A stretch of DNA of 64,000 nucleotides from Methylocystis sp. L43. Lineage in GTDB: Bacteria > Pseudomonadota > Alphaproteobacteria > Rhizobiales > Beijerinckiaceae. A model generated the notes under the pieces. It was not told the origin of the DNA, did no database searches, and was given only the letters and a program-made list of their open reading frames with translations. Shown one piece after another: positions 18,475-28,362 of the stretch (the stretch's first letter is position 1; each line of letters starts with the position of its first letter). The position numbers were made by a program, and so were the translations under genes. The stretch is taken from assembly GCF_015709525.1 (NCBI RefSeq), contig NZ_JADNRA010000036.1, positions 346,308 to 410,307 of the forward strand, given 5' to 3'.

Positions 18475-19518
18475 ATGCGTGTTGGCGTCATGGTCTGGCT
18501 TGGCTTTGTCGTCGTGAAGCCTTTCCTCACGCCCCTGGTGTGGGCCGCCATTCTCGCGTACGTCACCGGTCCATATCACGCGAGAATCCGACGCGTCTGC
18601 GGAAGTCGGCCTTCCCTCGCTGCAACGATTGCGACGCTCGTCCTTATGGTGGTTCTGGTCGTGCCAGTTTCGTTTCTCTTGATCCGATTGCAAAGCGAAC
18701 TCGCCGACGCCTACAGGGACATGTCGACGAAATTCGCCAGCCAACCGCTTGTCTTGCCTAAAGCAGTCACCAACATCCTCATCCTTGGCCCTGCTCTCGA
18801 TGAGGCGGTGACCCAAGTGTGGAACGATCCAGAGCTTCGGAAACAGCAGGTGAAAGAGTGGTTGGAGCCCTGGGTGCGGGAACTTGCCGGGATAATCGGA
18901 CAAGTGGGGCGCACATTCGCGCAACTTGCCATCATGACGGTTACCCTGTTCTTCTTCTATCGAGACGGAGATCGGGTGTTGGACCAGGTTCGCGGAGGAT
19001 TGCGCAAAGTCGCAGGCGAGACGGCGGATCAATATTTCAAAGCCGTAGGAGATACGACGCAAGCCGTGGTTTTCGGACTGATTGTCAGCGCCTTGGCGCA
19101 GGGCCTCATTGCCGGTATGGGCTACGCGTTTATCGGCGTTGGACCGCCAATTCTGTTAGGCGCGCTCACGGCTGTAACGGCCTTGGTGCCATTCTTGGGC
19201 ACTGTGGCGGTCTGGGGACCGATCGGTTTATGGCTCCCTATCTCCGATAGGATTGCCACTGGCTTCGCGTTGCTGGCGTGGGGGACTTTCATCGTGAACC
19301 CGACAGACAATATTTTGAAGCCGCTATTGATCAGCAACGCGACGGACGTTCCACTCGTGATTGTCCTCTTCGGCGTAATGGGCGGGTTGCTCGTGTTCGG
19401 ACTGGTCGGACTATTTCTCGGCCCGCTCATTCTTGCCGTCCTTTTTGCAATTTGGCGCCGATGGTTGGCGGAGGACGGCGATAGAAGTCGAAGCTCCGGA
19501 TTAGGCTCGAAGCAGTAG
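18475..19518 (+). CDS. AI-2E family transporter (PerM-like permease)
   Basis: The 347-residue membrane protein has the AI-2E/PerM layout: hydrophobic segments at the N-terminus (KPFLTPLVWAAILAYVTGP), a long soluble loop with WLEPWVRELAGIIGQVG, the LFFFYRDGDRVLDQV motif and a C-terminal block of five or six helices (ALVPFLGTVAVWGPIG, NPTDNILKPLLI, FGLVGLFLGPLILAVLFAIW). Family members export small molecules or act as Na+/H+ antiporters; the substrate here is unknown. An in-frame stop lies immediately before the ATG, so no longer start exists in this frame. Confidence 0.88.
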   Translation: MRVGVMVWLGFVVVKPFLTPLVWAAILAYVTGPYHARIRRVCGSRPSLAATIATLVLMVVLVVPVSFLLIRLQSELADAYRDMSTKFASQPLVLPKAVTNILILGPALDEAVTQVWNDPELRKQQVKEWLEPWVRELAGIIGQVGRTFAQLAIMTVTLFFFYRDGDRVLDQVRGGLRKVAGETADQYFKAVGDTTQAVVFGLIVSALAQGLIAGMGYAFIGVGPPILLGALTAVTALVPFLGTVAVWGPIGLWLPISDRIATGFALLAWGTFIVNPTDNILKPLLISNATDVPLVIVLFGVMGGLLVFGLVGLFLGPLILAVLFAIWRRWLAEDGDRSRSSGLGSKQ

Positions 19519-19534
19519 AAATTGCCCTCGATGA

Positions 19535-20063
19535 TCACGACCAAGTAAGAACATCGGCTGCGTTGTCTCGCCGCTTTCGCGCGACGCTGGAATTATAATC
19601 CTCCTCGTCGTCAACGGCTTCAACAAATTCGATCGCATCCCGATCGCGCATTCGCAACATGCCGTCGAGCTCGATTTCATTGGCGGAACGCTGCAACAGT
19701 CCCGCATCTTCGAGCTTTTCGATATCGGGCAGATTGCGCAAGCTTTAAGCCCGAACGCCTCAAGGAATCGCTTCGTCGTGACATAGGCATAGGGCGCGCG
19801 TCCGGTATGGGCGCGCGCGGCCCCGCGGCAATGAGGTCCAGGCTTTTTGACTGGCCGATGACGTCGCGGCTGATTTCTTTGCCGGCGAGTCGCGAGAGTT
19901 CGGTGCGGGTGGCGGGGTGCAGATAAGCGATCGCCGTCACCGTGAGGAGTTCAGTCGGCGTCAGCGCCGGCGGTCCGGCGGCGTTGGCGCCGTTGTTCAA
20001 GACGCGAATGGCGTCGGCGTAGCGCGGTTTGGTGCTGAGATCGCCGTGGAACGGCTGAACCAA
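19535..20063 (-). pseudogene. ScpB-like segregation/condensation protein, broken
   Basis: The minus strand encodes LTPTELLTVTAIAYLHPATR, TELSRLAGKEISRDVIG and LIAAGPRAPIPDA, then after a frame change VTTKRFLEAFGL, then after another frame change LRNLPDIEKLEDAGLLQR. This order matches the second half of ScpB, a partner of the SMC complex, in the short form often carried on alphaproteobacterial plasmids. At least two frameshifts and the missing N-terminal half show it is dead. It suggests this stretch once belonged to a replicon or element with its own segregation gene. Confidence 0.65.
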
Positions 20064-20226
20064 CGCCTCGCGTCCTCAGTCGTCGGTCGGACGTGTGAAG
20101 TTTCCGGCGAGGATAGCGGCGCTCTCAGCGAGCAAACGCTCGCCGGCGACTCCGGCAAGTCGGAGACGTTCGCATAAGCAATAGGAAGCGTTCTTCTCCG
20201 CGCCATGGCGAATATTCCTGGTCGCC

Positions 20227-20523
20227 ATGATGGGCGAAGCCTTTTCGATCCGGAAGCAGCTGTTCTGCGGCGCGGACGACAGTATCGAGGCGATGACGCA
20301 ACGCCTTGGCGCCGGCAAAGGCCATCTCACAGCGCTGGTCCGATTGTCCTATCTCGCCCCCGATATCGTGCGCGCGCTGCTCGAAGGCCGCCAGCCCATC
20401 CAACTGACGCCGACACGCCTCCTGAAGCTGAGCAAGGACCTGCCGCATGACTGGCGCGAACAGCGGCGATTTCTCGGATTCGTCGACCGTCCGTCGCCTA
20501 CAGGCGACCGAACCGCTCTATAA
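20227..20523 (+). pseudogene. C-terminal fragment of a large serine recombinase
   Basis: The segment DSIEAMTQRLGAGKGHLTAL, RLSYLAPDIVRALLEGRQP and LPHDWREQRRFLGF is the C-terminal HTH-like tail commonly seen in Recombinase-domain (serine recombinase) proteins. The resolvase catalytic domain is absent. It is a leftover of an integrase-type gene. The identification rests on the pattern LAPDIVxxxLxGRQP and the terminal DWxEQRRxLGF motif. Confidence 0.5.
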
Positions 20524-20740
20524 CCCCCGACCGGAAAACGGCCTCTAGAGACCCGGCGGCCCATCACGCCCCTAACGAGGGCATATCGCGTCTCTGGCTC
20601 GCTGCGGCGTGTTCGTAAAAGTGCTTAGGCACGGAACTGTCGGCGTTTTTTAACGGACGTGGAGAGCTAAGGGAAATCTCTGAAATGAACGGGTTACATG
20701 GCTGTGCACGCAGTCAGCTGCGAACGCGTCTCCGCGGCGA

Positions 20741-20918
20741 TTCCCTGCTAACAGGGAAAATAACAGGGAAATTTGAAAAAATTGGCCTTTCCGGTGAAGA
20801 AGCGTCCGTGAGACAGACGCAAAATCAGTAAGTTGGACGAAAATTCCCTAAGATTCTGACCAGGGAATTATTTCGAGCGAACAGGGAATGGCGAACGCGA
20901 AAATGCTCGGAACAGGGA
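20741..20918. repeat. cluster of CAGGGAA repeats
   Basis: CAGGGAA occurs five times at 20752, 20764, 20861, 20882 and 20912, usually as AACAGGGAA, and an inverted TTCCCTG lies at 20741, giving a small palindrome with the first copy. Spacing is irregular. Similar CAGGGAA-rich non-coding blocks occur near recombinases and IS elements in Rhizobiales, from memory. No gene is visible. It could be a protein-binding array or the end of a mobile element. Confidence 0.6.
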
Positions 20919-21102
20919 ATGTGGGTCGATCAGTTTTGTGTGCCAGATGTCAACGGCGGCGACAAATTGTGCCAGATGGCGGCGTAAAAGTGTACCGGTC
21001 TGGTTGAGAGAAAAGGGCCGTGAAGCCCTTGTGAGTTGGGTTGTCGCGCGCATTGAGGCGCGCGGAGCGTAGCGAAGCGCGCTTCAATGCGCGCGGCGGC
21101 GG

Positions 21103-21945
21103 TTAAATGTCTGCGTCGGCTTCTCCTTTGGTTCTTGGGTTTACGCTGGGCTCGTCGGCATTGCGCCGTTGCGCCTTCCTGGCTGTCGCGAGACGATAGC
21201 TGTCGCCGTTCATCTCCAGAATGTGGACATGATGGGTGAGCCGATCGAGCAGCGCGCCGGTGAGCCGTTCCGACCCGAACACCGACGTCCATTCATCGAA
21301 TGGCAGATTGCTGGTCACCAGCGTGGCGCCACGTTCATAGCGCTGGCTGAAGACCTCGAAGAGCAGTTCAGAACCAACCGCCGTGAACGGCACGTAGCCC
21401 AGCTCATCGACGATCAGCAATTTGACGGTGTTGAGATGCTTTTGCAGCGCCCGCAGGCGGCGCTCGTCGCGCGCTTCCATGAGTTCGTGCACGAGAGCGG
21501 CGGCCGAGGTGAAGGCGACGCTGAAGCCCTTTTGGCAAGCGGCGAGCCCAAGGGCGAGCGCGACGTGAGTCTTGCCGGTTCCGGATGGACCCAGCGCGAT
21601 GCAGTTCTGTCGCTTCTCTATCCATTCGCACCGCGCCAGCTCCAGAACCAGCGGCTTGTTGAGTGACGGCTGCGCGGCGAAGTCGAATGTGTCGAGGCTC
21701 TTGATCTGCGTAAAGCGCGCCAGGCGAATGCGACGCTCGACATTGCGCCGCTCGCGATCGATACGCTCCAGTTCGCACAGGCGCAGCAAATAGCGCGGAT
21801 AATCGGCGCGATCTTGCGCCGATTCCAGCGCCACTTTCTCATATTCGCGCGCGAAGGTGGGAAGCTTCAACGCCTTGAGGTGATTGCCCAGCAGCACCTG
21901 CGGTGCGACGATCGTTTGGGAGGTCGACTCCTGCGAGGCGCTCAT
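21103..21945 (-). CDS. istB: IS21 helper ATPase IstB
   Basis: This 280-residue AAA+ protein carries Walker A GPSGTGKT (119-126) and a Walker B region LLIVDELGYVPF, with the IstB signatures HLKALKLPTFAREYE at the N-terminus and SNLPFDEWTSVFG near the C-terminus. IstB forms an ATP-dependent filament that helps the IstA transposase pick and join target DNA. Its start overlaps the istA stop by four bases, the standard IS21 arrangement. The frame is intact. The tail (PSVNPRTKGEADADI) is not conserved in the family. Confidence 0.92.
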   Translation of the reverse strand: MSASQESTSQTIVAPQVLLGNHLKALKLPTFAREYEKVALESAQDRADYPRYLLRLCELERIDRERRNVERRIRLARFTQIKSLDTFDFAAQPSLNKPLVLELARCEWIEKRQNCIALGPSGTGKTHVALALGLAACQKGFSVAFTSAAALVHELMEARDERRLRALQKHLNTVKLLIVDELGYVPFTAVGSELLFEVFSQRYERGATLVTSNLPFDEWTSVFGSERLTGALLDRLTHHVHILEMNGDSYRLATARKAQRRNADEPSVNPRTKGEADADI

Positions 21946-23467
21946 GCCGAAACTCGTGCACTTGGCTCGATAGCGGCTGCGCTGGCGACGAGCCCGAGAT
22001 AGGCGCGCGGGTCTGTCGCGCCGACCGTCGCCACTGGCAGATAGGGGTAGAATGTCAGATCGAGCCGGGCTGGCCGGTTCTCCAATTTGGCGAGCAGGAG
22101 CATCTTCACCGCGTCAAAACTGATTGCGCCAAGACGCAGCGCCTCCGCGATGGCCTGTTCGACGAGATGTTGATGGAAGTCCTCCATCAGCCGCAGCACC
22201 TGGATGAACTCGCGGCGCCCGCTGTTCCCCATGCGCGCCTCCATCAGCCGCCGCAGACGATAGACGCAATCGGCGAGGCGCCAGTCGTCGAGCGGCGCGG
22301 CCTGATCGAGCGCCTTGCTCTTGTGTTCGAGCAAGGCGAGATAATGCAGCGGATTATAAATGAACTCGGCCTTGTCGTAGCTGCGCGCATGCACGGCGAC
22401 CGTCTCACCGCGACAGACAATCTCGACTCTGTCGACGTAACCCTTTGCCAACACCTCTTGATGACCATAGCGGGTTGGAACCGAGTAATCGTTGTTGCGG
22501 TGCGCACCAACGACATGGACGAGACGCGCGTCGCAATCTTGTGACAGGCGTCATAAGGGGTCGGCGGCAACGGCATGAACGCGGATATGTCCGACTGCAT
22601 GCGTTCGCTGATTGTCATCGACTGGCCGCGCAATATTGCCTGTCGTCGCTTCGTGCAGGCGTCGAGGAGCCTTATGTTGAGCGCGTCGAAACTCTCCGCG
22701 ACAGGCAGAGGCGTCATGAAGTTGCGCCGGACATAGCCGACCAGCCCCTCGACCTTGCCCTTGTCATTGCCTTTGCCCGGTCTGCCGAAGCGATCCTCAA
22801 ACAGATAATGGCTTTGGAGTTCGGCAAACATTTGCGAACGCAGGCGCCTGCCGCCCTTCACGATCTTTGCAACCGCGAGCCGAGTGTTGTCGTATAAAAT
22901 CGACTGCGGCACGCCGCCGAAAAAATCGAACGCCGCCACATGACCATCGCAAAAGGCTTCCGCTGTCTCGGCGGGATAGGCCTTGACGAAGCAACCGTCC
23001 GAGTGCGGCAGGTCCACGCAAAAGTAATGAAAGCGGACCTTCTTGCCGGCGATGTAGCCGTCCGCCTCGCCAAAATCCGCCTGCGCCTGTCCGGGGCAAT
23101 GGCTCAACGGAATAAACATCTCGCGCGACCGCAACAGCGCCCGCGCCACATACTCGCGAACGATCGTGTAGCCGCCGGAAAACCCCTCTTCGTCCCGTAA
23201 CCGTTCAAAAATCCGCTGCGCCGTATGCCGCTGCTTTTTGTGAACGCTCCGGTTGCCCTCCAGAATATTGTCGATCCAGGCCATATACGGCCCCAGCTTC
23301 TTCGATGCCGGCCGCTCGCGCCGCCGATAGCCCGGCGGAATCGAATATTGGAGCATCTTCGTGATCGTGTTGCGATGAACGCCAAAGCGCTTAGACGCCT
23401 CCCGCCGGCTCAGCCCGTCCGCCATCACTGCGCGTCGTATCGCGGCATAGAGTTCCACTGTGAACAT
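21942..23467 (-). pseudogene. istA: IS21 transposase IstA, one-base frameshift
   Basis: The N-terminal part has an HTH (SRREASKRFGVHRNTITKML), then the DDE catalytic core: Asp in AQADFGEADGY, Asp in SILYDNTRLAV and Glu in KGKVEGLVGYVRR. Near 22505 the frame breaks. In the alternative frame the protein continues DYSVPTRYGHQEVLAKGYVD and finishes normally at 21942. Inserting one base to restore Leu-Val-Arg-Tyr-Arg-Asn would rejoin the frames, so a single-base deletion is the simplest cause. It may be a true mutation or a sequencing slip. Confidence 0.85.
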
Positions 23468-23530
23468 CCTTTCGGCCTCTCCATGCCTTTCAAAGACATC
23501 GAGTCGGCCTATCAGGACCGGTACACTTTT

Positions 23531-24169
23531 GTCCCGCCATCAAAGCGGCAGATCAAAGCCGGTTCAGTGGTACACTTTGCGCCCGCGCTTTATACCTTCA
23601 TTGATCTTCCCAAGATGCGGCGCTTCGTCTGCAAGGAATACTGAAGCCTTTCCACTTCCACGTGGCTCCTTTGCTATGCCGCAAGGGGACCGCGTGATTG
23701 TTATACTGGAGTTCTTTCGCCAGGCGCCACGCGATGAAAAAATCGAGTGATCGTCGCGACTGAAGAGAGAACTTCGAGACTAGCCAAGTGGCCGTATCTT
23801 ATGCGCTTGGCAGTATTATAATAATGTCATTTTCCATGGAAAAAGGCCGGACGGTTGCTTAATCAAAAGCCTGTCCTTGTCGGATCTGTCGATCGAGAGC
23901 CTATCGGCGTGTACTTCAAAATGACATTTGACGAGCTTTGTCGGCGATTTTGTATTCATTGGCTGCGCTAGAGATTCCCGGCCCACTCGCGAGGCCTTCC
24001 CGGTTAATGTTATGCGGTCTGGTTAGCCGTTCGCTCTGTCCTTTTTCAAGCGGCTGCAATCGGTGAAGCCTAAGTCGACGCCATTCACGGTCGAGGCCCT
24101 TTGTGAGTTCGCGCGGTTATTCTTGAGGACTCGTCCCATCGATAATCTCTCCAGCGAAAAGGAGCGGAA
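23531..24169. other. gap between IS21 and the cold-shock gene
   Basis: No coding region can be supported. The sequence is more AT-rich than its neighbours around 23800-23960 and may carry the cold-shock gene's long 5' leader. The region nearest the gene ends with the strong ribosome-binding site AAAAGGAG. Confidence 0.5.
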
Positions 24170-24397
24170 ATGCAATTAGGAACTGTCAGATACTATAGCC
24201 CAGAACGCGGCTTCGGGTTTGTGCGGCCGGAGAGCGGTGGAGCGTCGATATTCGTCCACTTCAGCGTTTTCCAGCGCGCGGGGATCGAGAACATTACGCC
24301 GGGCTCGAAGGTCTATTTCGAGACCGGCGCCGATCCCCGCCGCGGGACCGAGTGGGTCGAAGAGGTGGAACTGGCATCGCTTCGCGTTCGATCGTAA
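24170..24397 (+). CDS. cold-shock domain protein
   Basis: The 75-residue protein is a single OB-fold cold-shock domain. RNP1 appears as RGFGFVRP and RNP2 as IFVHFS, both complete for RNA binding. It starts MQLGTVRYYSPE, whereas most CspA proteins start with a basic tract and a W in GxVKWFN; here Tyr-Tyr replaces Trp-Phe, so it is a divergent family member. A strong AAGGAG lies before the ATG. It is likely a nucleic-acid chaperone. It sits alone between IS elements and is preceded by a long leader that could give temperature control. Confidence 0.85.
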   Translation: MQLGTVRYYSPERGFGFVRPESGGASIFVHFSVFQRAGIENITPGSKVYFETGADPRRGTEWVEEVELASLRVRS

Positions 24398-24945
24398 ATC
24401 GCCGCGCAGCGCGAAGAGCGGCGGCCCCGCCGCCATGCTCCTGGCAACCTCGCGCGGGGCTCACTTTTTTTTGGCGTCGCGGATTTAGGGCCCGTCGGCA
24501 GATGGCTTTGCGGATAAGCCCGTTGTCTTCTCCATATCTGACAAACGCTTGTCGCCAGGGTAAGCCATCGTCAGCGACCGGCGTCTTCTCGCCTAGCCCG
24601 TAGCTTCACCGCCGTGGGCTTTTTCCCGCGCGAGTTAACTAGAATTCATCCGTCTCCCATGTAAGTCGCCCAAGACGCTCTTGTCGCGCATAAGCGCGGA
24701 GCCGCGGATGATCTTCGATGAACAGCCGAAGAACCATGAATGCGTCTGCCGCAAGCCCGAGCGCGCCAAGGTCCGCAAATCCTCGAATATCTGCAGCCAT
24801 CATATGGAAAACGAACCATTCGCCCTTTCCAAATTCAGCAAATTGCTTGCGAGCAACTGTTCGTGCCTACGATCATAAAGAACGGTGACGCCCGCTTCTG
24901 ACCTTCGAGCGGTGGGCTGTCCCTACCGTAAAAAAATTTGTCCGG
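24398..24945. other. gap with no supported gene
   Basis: A GC-rich hairpin (GCGGCGGCCCCGCCGC region, about 24419-24434) follows the cold-shock gene but lacks a clear T tract, so a terminator is not certain. Nothing else is recognisable in the remaining sequence. Confidence 0.4.
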
Positions 24946-25400
24946 TTGGCGCGCACGTCGAATCGGTTGATGTTCTTCCATATGGCGGAGTTGCTCCAAC
25001 TCATCTGGTCGGCCCTCTCCCGGCTGTTCCGCTCGCGCGCCTCGCAGGAAGCCGAGATCGCTGCGCTACGCCATCAGCTCAATGTGTTGCATAGACAGTC
25101 ACCAAAGCGGCCGACATTCAGCGCCCTTGATCGACTGATCGTCGTTGTTCTCTTCCGCATTGCTCCTGGAATGACGAACGTTCTGAAGATCGTGGGTACC
25201 GGCGGACGTCTTGCGGACGGCAAGCCATTCTCGCGCGGCGCGCTCTATCTGCTGCTGCAAAATCGCATCTATCGCGGCGAGATCACCCATAAGGACGCCG
25301 CCTACCCCGGCCAGCATGACGCGATCATCGATGTAGAGCTCACGACCGAATTCATTTATAGCCGCGAGTCGCCTGGCAAGATTGGCTTCACGAAGACGGC
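24946..25400 (+). pseudogene. chimera of integrase N-terminus and serine-recombinase middle domain
   Basis: The first 60 residues (LIWSALSRLFRSRASQEAEI, AALRHQLNVLHRQSPKRP, SALDRLIVVVLFRIAPG) match the N-terminus of rve-type integrases and transposases. From MTNVLKIVGTGGRLADGKP on, the sequence changes to RGALYLLLQNRIYRGEITHK and YPGQHDAIIDVEL, which is the Recombinase domain of large serine recombinases. The join is in frame, so the two fragments form one open frame by chance. The frame then runs into the ISKra4-like element. Neither half can work alone. Confidence 0.6.
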
Positions 25401-26953
25401 ACCGTAAAATTAACTGGGTTACGACGAACGTTAACGATTTCCGACGCAGGAAATGGTGGACCTTGCGGAGGACGGCGATGCGTTGGAAGATTACGATTGA
25501 AGGCCTGGACGAATTCAGTGGACGCGACACCGCCGAGATGGTGATCGAAAAAGACGTCGGCCGATTGTCGAAGGGGGAGATCGGGCTCACGATCGCGGAT
25601 GGAAAGTCGATCATGGCGTGTTTGCACCAGCTTGTAGTCAAACAGCAATGTGAGGCCTACGTCCTGACGAGCTGGTATTGCACCGATTGTCAGACGTTCC
25701 GGCGCATCAAGGACTACGGCAAGCGCAAGATCCGAACGGTCTATGGACGCGTAGAAGTCAGCAACCCGCGGATTATGAATTGTCGGCGCTGCGTTCCCTA
25801 TTTTTGTGACGCTTCTGCCGTTTTGCGCGACATCTGCCCCGATCAGGCGACGCCGGAATTGATGGAATTGTCGGCTCGTTTGGGCAGCCTTATGCCGTAC
25901 CGAAAGGCGGCTGATGTGCTGGCGGAGTTTCTCCCGATCCCATCAACGGAATCGTTCATGACCTTGCGTCACCGGACGATGAAACTCGGCGAGCGACTCG
26001 ATGAGAAAGCGCGACGGCGCGCTTATTTCGAACCGCCGTCCTCATCCGAACACACGCAGGTCGAGCTCGATCTACCCAACGATCCGGAGCGCGAATTTGT
26101 CGTGAGCATCGACACCGCCCATGTGCGCTGCAGTCGGTTGGAAAAAGCACGGACATTTGAGATCGCTGTCGCGCGCTGTGGGCGTGGCCGGCGCGGCTCG
26201 CCGCCCGCACTACTTTGCGACAGCCGACACATCGAAACGCGAATTACGATCGCGAGCGCTTCAAGCGCTCCAACACGAGGGTTACGTTGGACGTGGCGAA
26301 ATAACCGTAATCTCCGACGGCGCCGAGATCATGAAGCGTCTGCCCAAGGCTCTGCCGAAGCCGACGGCGCACATCATCGACTGGTTCCACATCGCGATGA
26401 AAATTCAGCCTATGCAGCAAATCGCCGATCATATTGTGCGCTGTCGCGACGAATGGACCAATGCAACGGTCGTTTTGGACGAAGAGATTCGCACCCTGAA
26501 ATGGAAGCTGTGGCACGGACAGGTCGATCGAGCGATGCAGCAACTTGAAGAATTGATCGCCGACATGGCGATGTTACGCGAACAAGGCGACGAGAGCGCC
26601 GGGCGCATAGGGCAATTGGGTCAAGCTCTCCTGACCTACATCCGTCAGAACAAGGCGGCGATTGTCGATTACGGAGCTCGATATCGATCAGGGCGCCGGA
26701 TCGCTTCGTCGCTCGCTGAGTCCGCCGTGGATACCCTTGTCGCCCGACGCTTGGTCAAAAAGCAGCAGATACAATGGTCGCTCAAAGGGGCGCATCGCAT
26801 GTTGCAAGTTCGCGCGGCCGTGCTCAACCGCGACTTGAGCAAGCGTTTGGCTTGGCGCCCGCCAGAGCCAACGCATCGGTATCACTTCGCCTGGATGTTC
26901 GAGCCCATCCCGCCACTGCTTCAAGCCGCGTGAAACCCAGTTAATTTTACGGT
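25401..26953 (+). mobile_element. ISKra4-like insertion sequence with perfect 20-bp ends
   Basis: ACCGTAAAATTAACTGGGTT at 25401-25420 recurs as its exact complement at 26934-26953. These terminal inverted repeats enclose one transposase reading frame broken by a frameshift. No obvious target-site duplication flanks the ends (left GAAGACGGC, right CCCAACGCC), and different gene fragments lie on each side. That suggests the element sits at a deletion or recombination joint. Confidence 0.85.
25478..26933 (+). pseudogene. ISKra4 family transposase, frameshifted
   Basis: The N-terminal part contains zinc-binding-like cysteines (YCTDCQTFRRIKDYG and NCRRCVPYF) and the DDE-type start VVSIDTAHVRC. 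After about 26208 the frame changes and the protein continues YFATADTSKRELRSRALQAL, then VISDGAEIMKRLP (second catalytic Asp) and IIDWFHIAMKIQPMQQIADH. The pattern matches transposases catalogued as ISKra4. A single frameshift in the CCGCCCGCACTACTTT region explains the break. ATG 25478 is the likely start. Confidence 0.75.
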
Positions 26954-26955
26954 CC

Positions 26956-27098
26956 CAACGCCGCTTACTGATTTTCTACGATGCGATGCTACGCAGCATC
27001 GCCCCACCGGATTATCTCGGGCGCGTCTCCGGCTGGGGCTGGTCGCTGGGTTATGCCGGCGGCCCCATCTGTCTCGTGGCGGCGTTGTTTGATCCCAA
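26956..27098 (+). pseudogene. fragment of a UMF1-type MFS transporter
   Basis: Immediately after the insertion element, one frame encodes IFYDAMLRSIAPPDYLGRVS followed by GWGWSLGYAGGPICLVAALF. This resembles the fifth to sixth helix region of the UMF1/Atg22-like MFS family, with the typical SGWGWxLGYxGG. Both ends are missing. It appears to be what is left of a permease gene after IS-linked deletion. Confidence 0.55.
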
Positions 27099-27245
27099 CG
27101 ATGCACACACGGCCCGCGCTCGCCCAGAGGCCGACGATGCACTAACATCACAATTGGACCGGTCGCTGGGGGCGATCAGGTCACAAATCCCTAGACTTCC
27201 TCATGCTCGATTCCCGAATAGGCAGAGCCTGAGGAAAGTGGAGTG

Positions 27246-28262
27246 ATGCCGATGAAAGACCAGAAATCACTTCACGATAGGCCCCTTGAGACATCCCCTG
27301 AAGTGCCTGCGCATGTGTCGCATTTGTTTTCGCTCGCGGTGCCTTCAGATCTCCGCACGGGTGTTTTTGATATACTTTTCTTCAATCTCAAGAAGGGATG
27401 GCAGCTACCGTTCTGGCTGATGCTGACTCTGAGTGCCGGCCTCGCGACGCTTGGGCTTTCAGAGAATTCGGCCGCGATAGTGATCGGAGCAATGATCATC
27501 GCACCACTGGGCCAACCGATCATTGCACTTGGGGCCGCGGTAGCGCTAGGTTGGCCGCGTCAGTTCATTCGGTTGCTCATGCTCGCGGTCATCGGCGCTG
27601 CATCGGTGGTGACGCTCGCTTTCGGCATTGGCCTTCTGCTGCCCACCGCGACGCCAAATGACGAGATATTGGCGCGGACGGCTCCCGACCTGCGAGACCT
27701 ATGCGTGGCTCTGTTCGCAGGTATTGCCGGCGCTTATGGTTATTATCGCTTTGAGTCCTCCGCAGTGCTTGCCGGAGTGGCAATCGCCGTCGCCCTCATC
27801 CCACCCCTCTGCACTGCCGGGCTTATGCTGGCGGAGGGGCGCTATATCCTGGCCACCGGAGCGTACGTGCTTTTCCTGACCAACTTCATTGGGATCGCCA
27901 TTGCGGCTGTTCTTGTTTTTTTCTTAACCGGCGTTGCACACGCTGAAAGCAGGCGAGGTTGGTTCGTTGGGGGCGCCGTTATCACGGTGGCGGCGGCGAT
28001 GCTAGTAATCGGTCCGCTCGCAGCCAATTACAAACGGCTCGGGTTCCGTGTCATTGAAACACGGCAGGCCTATCAGACAGCGGAACAACTGCTAAAGACA
28101 GCGTCAGGCAGTCCAGTCATAGTAGACCTCTCCATTGACCGCGCGCTGCTGACAATCACGTTGCGGGGATCTCCAAACGATCCAACCGAACTGCGGCGGC
28201 TAACGGATGCGATCCAGAAAGCGCTCGGGCTTCAGGTAGAATTGGTGGCCGAGACGAAATGA
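27246..28262 (+). CDS. DUF389 family integral membrane protein
   Basis: About 338 residues. The N-terminal 40 residues are soluble, then KGWQLPFWLMLTLSAGLATL, GLSENSAAIVIGAMIIAPLG and GQPIIALGAAVALGWPR give the DUF389/TIGR00341 core, with about six or seven membrane segments in total. A soluble C-terminal domain (VDLSIDRALLTITLRGSP) follows. The biochemical role of the family is unknown. The start is uncertain among GTG 27243, ATG 27246 and ATG 27252; GAGGAAAGTGGAG precedes all three. The gene is intact despite lying between decayed mobile elements. Confidence 0.85.
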   Translation: MPMKDQKSLHDRPLETSPEVPAHVSHLFSLAVPSDLRTGVFDILFFNLKKGWQLPFWLMLTLSAGLATLGLSENSAAIVIGAMIIAPLGQPIIALGAAVALGWPRQFIRLLMLAVIGAASVVTLAFGIGLLLPTATPNDEILARTAPDLRDLCVALFAGIAGAYGYYRFESSAVLAGVAIAVALIPPLCTAGLMLAEGRYILATGAYVLFLTNFIGIAIAAVLVFFLTGVAHAESRRGWFVGGAVITVAAAMLVIGPLAANYKRLGFRVIETRQAYQTAEQLLKTASGSPVIVDLSIDRALLTITLRGSPNDPTELRRLTDAIQKALGLQVELVAETK

Positions 28263-28362
28263 CCTGCCGCGGCAGAAATGAGATGTTGCGCAGAATTGAC
28301 CTTGCCCCCGAAGAACGCCTCCCAAGGCTGATTGCGTAGGATCGGCTTTGGAGGGTTTTGGC

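Larger units (their letters stand above)
20986..23530 (-). mobile_element. IS21 family insertion sequence
   Basis: A perfect 15-bp inverted repeat, AAAAGTGTACCGGTC at 20986-21000 and its complement at 23516-23530, encloses istA and istB. The matching extends inward and outward imperfectly, including GATGGCGG just outside, and a further TGTGCCAGATG repeat at 20939 suggests the true ends lie slightly farther out, as IS21 elements have multiple terminal repeats. The element is structurally complete, but istA carries a one-base deletion. Confidence 0.85.

Noticed and set aside
24419..24434. GC-rich hairpin after the cold-shock gene as terminator
   Set aside because: The stem is good but no T tract follows, so a rho-independent terminator cannot be supported.
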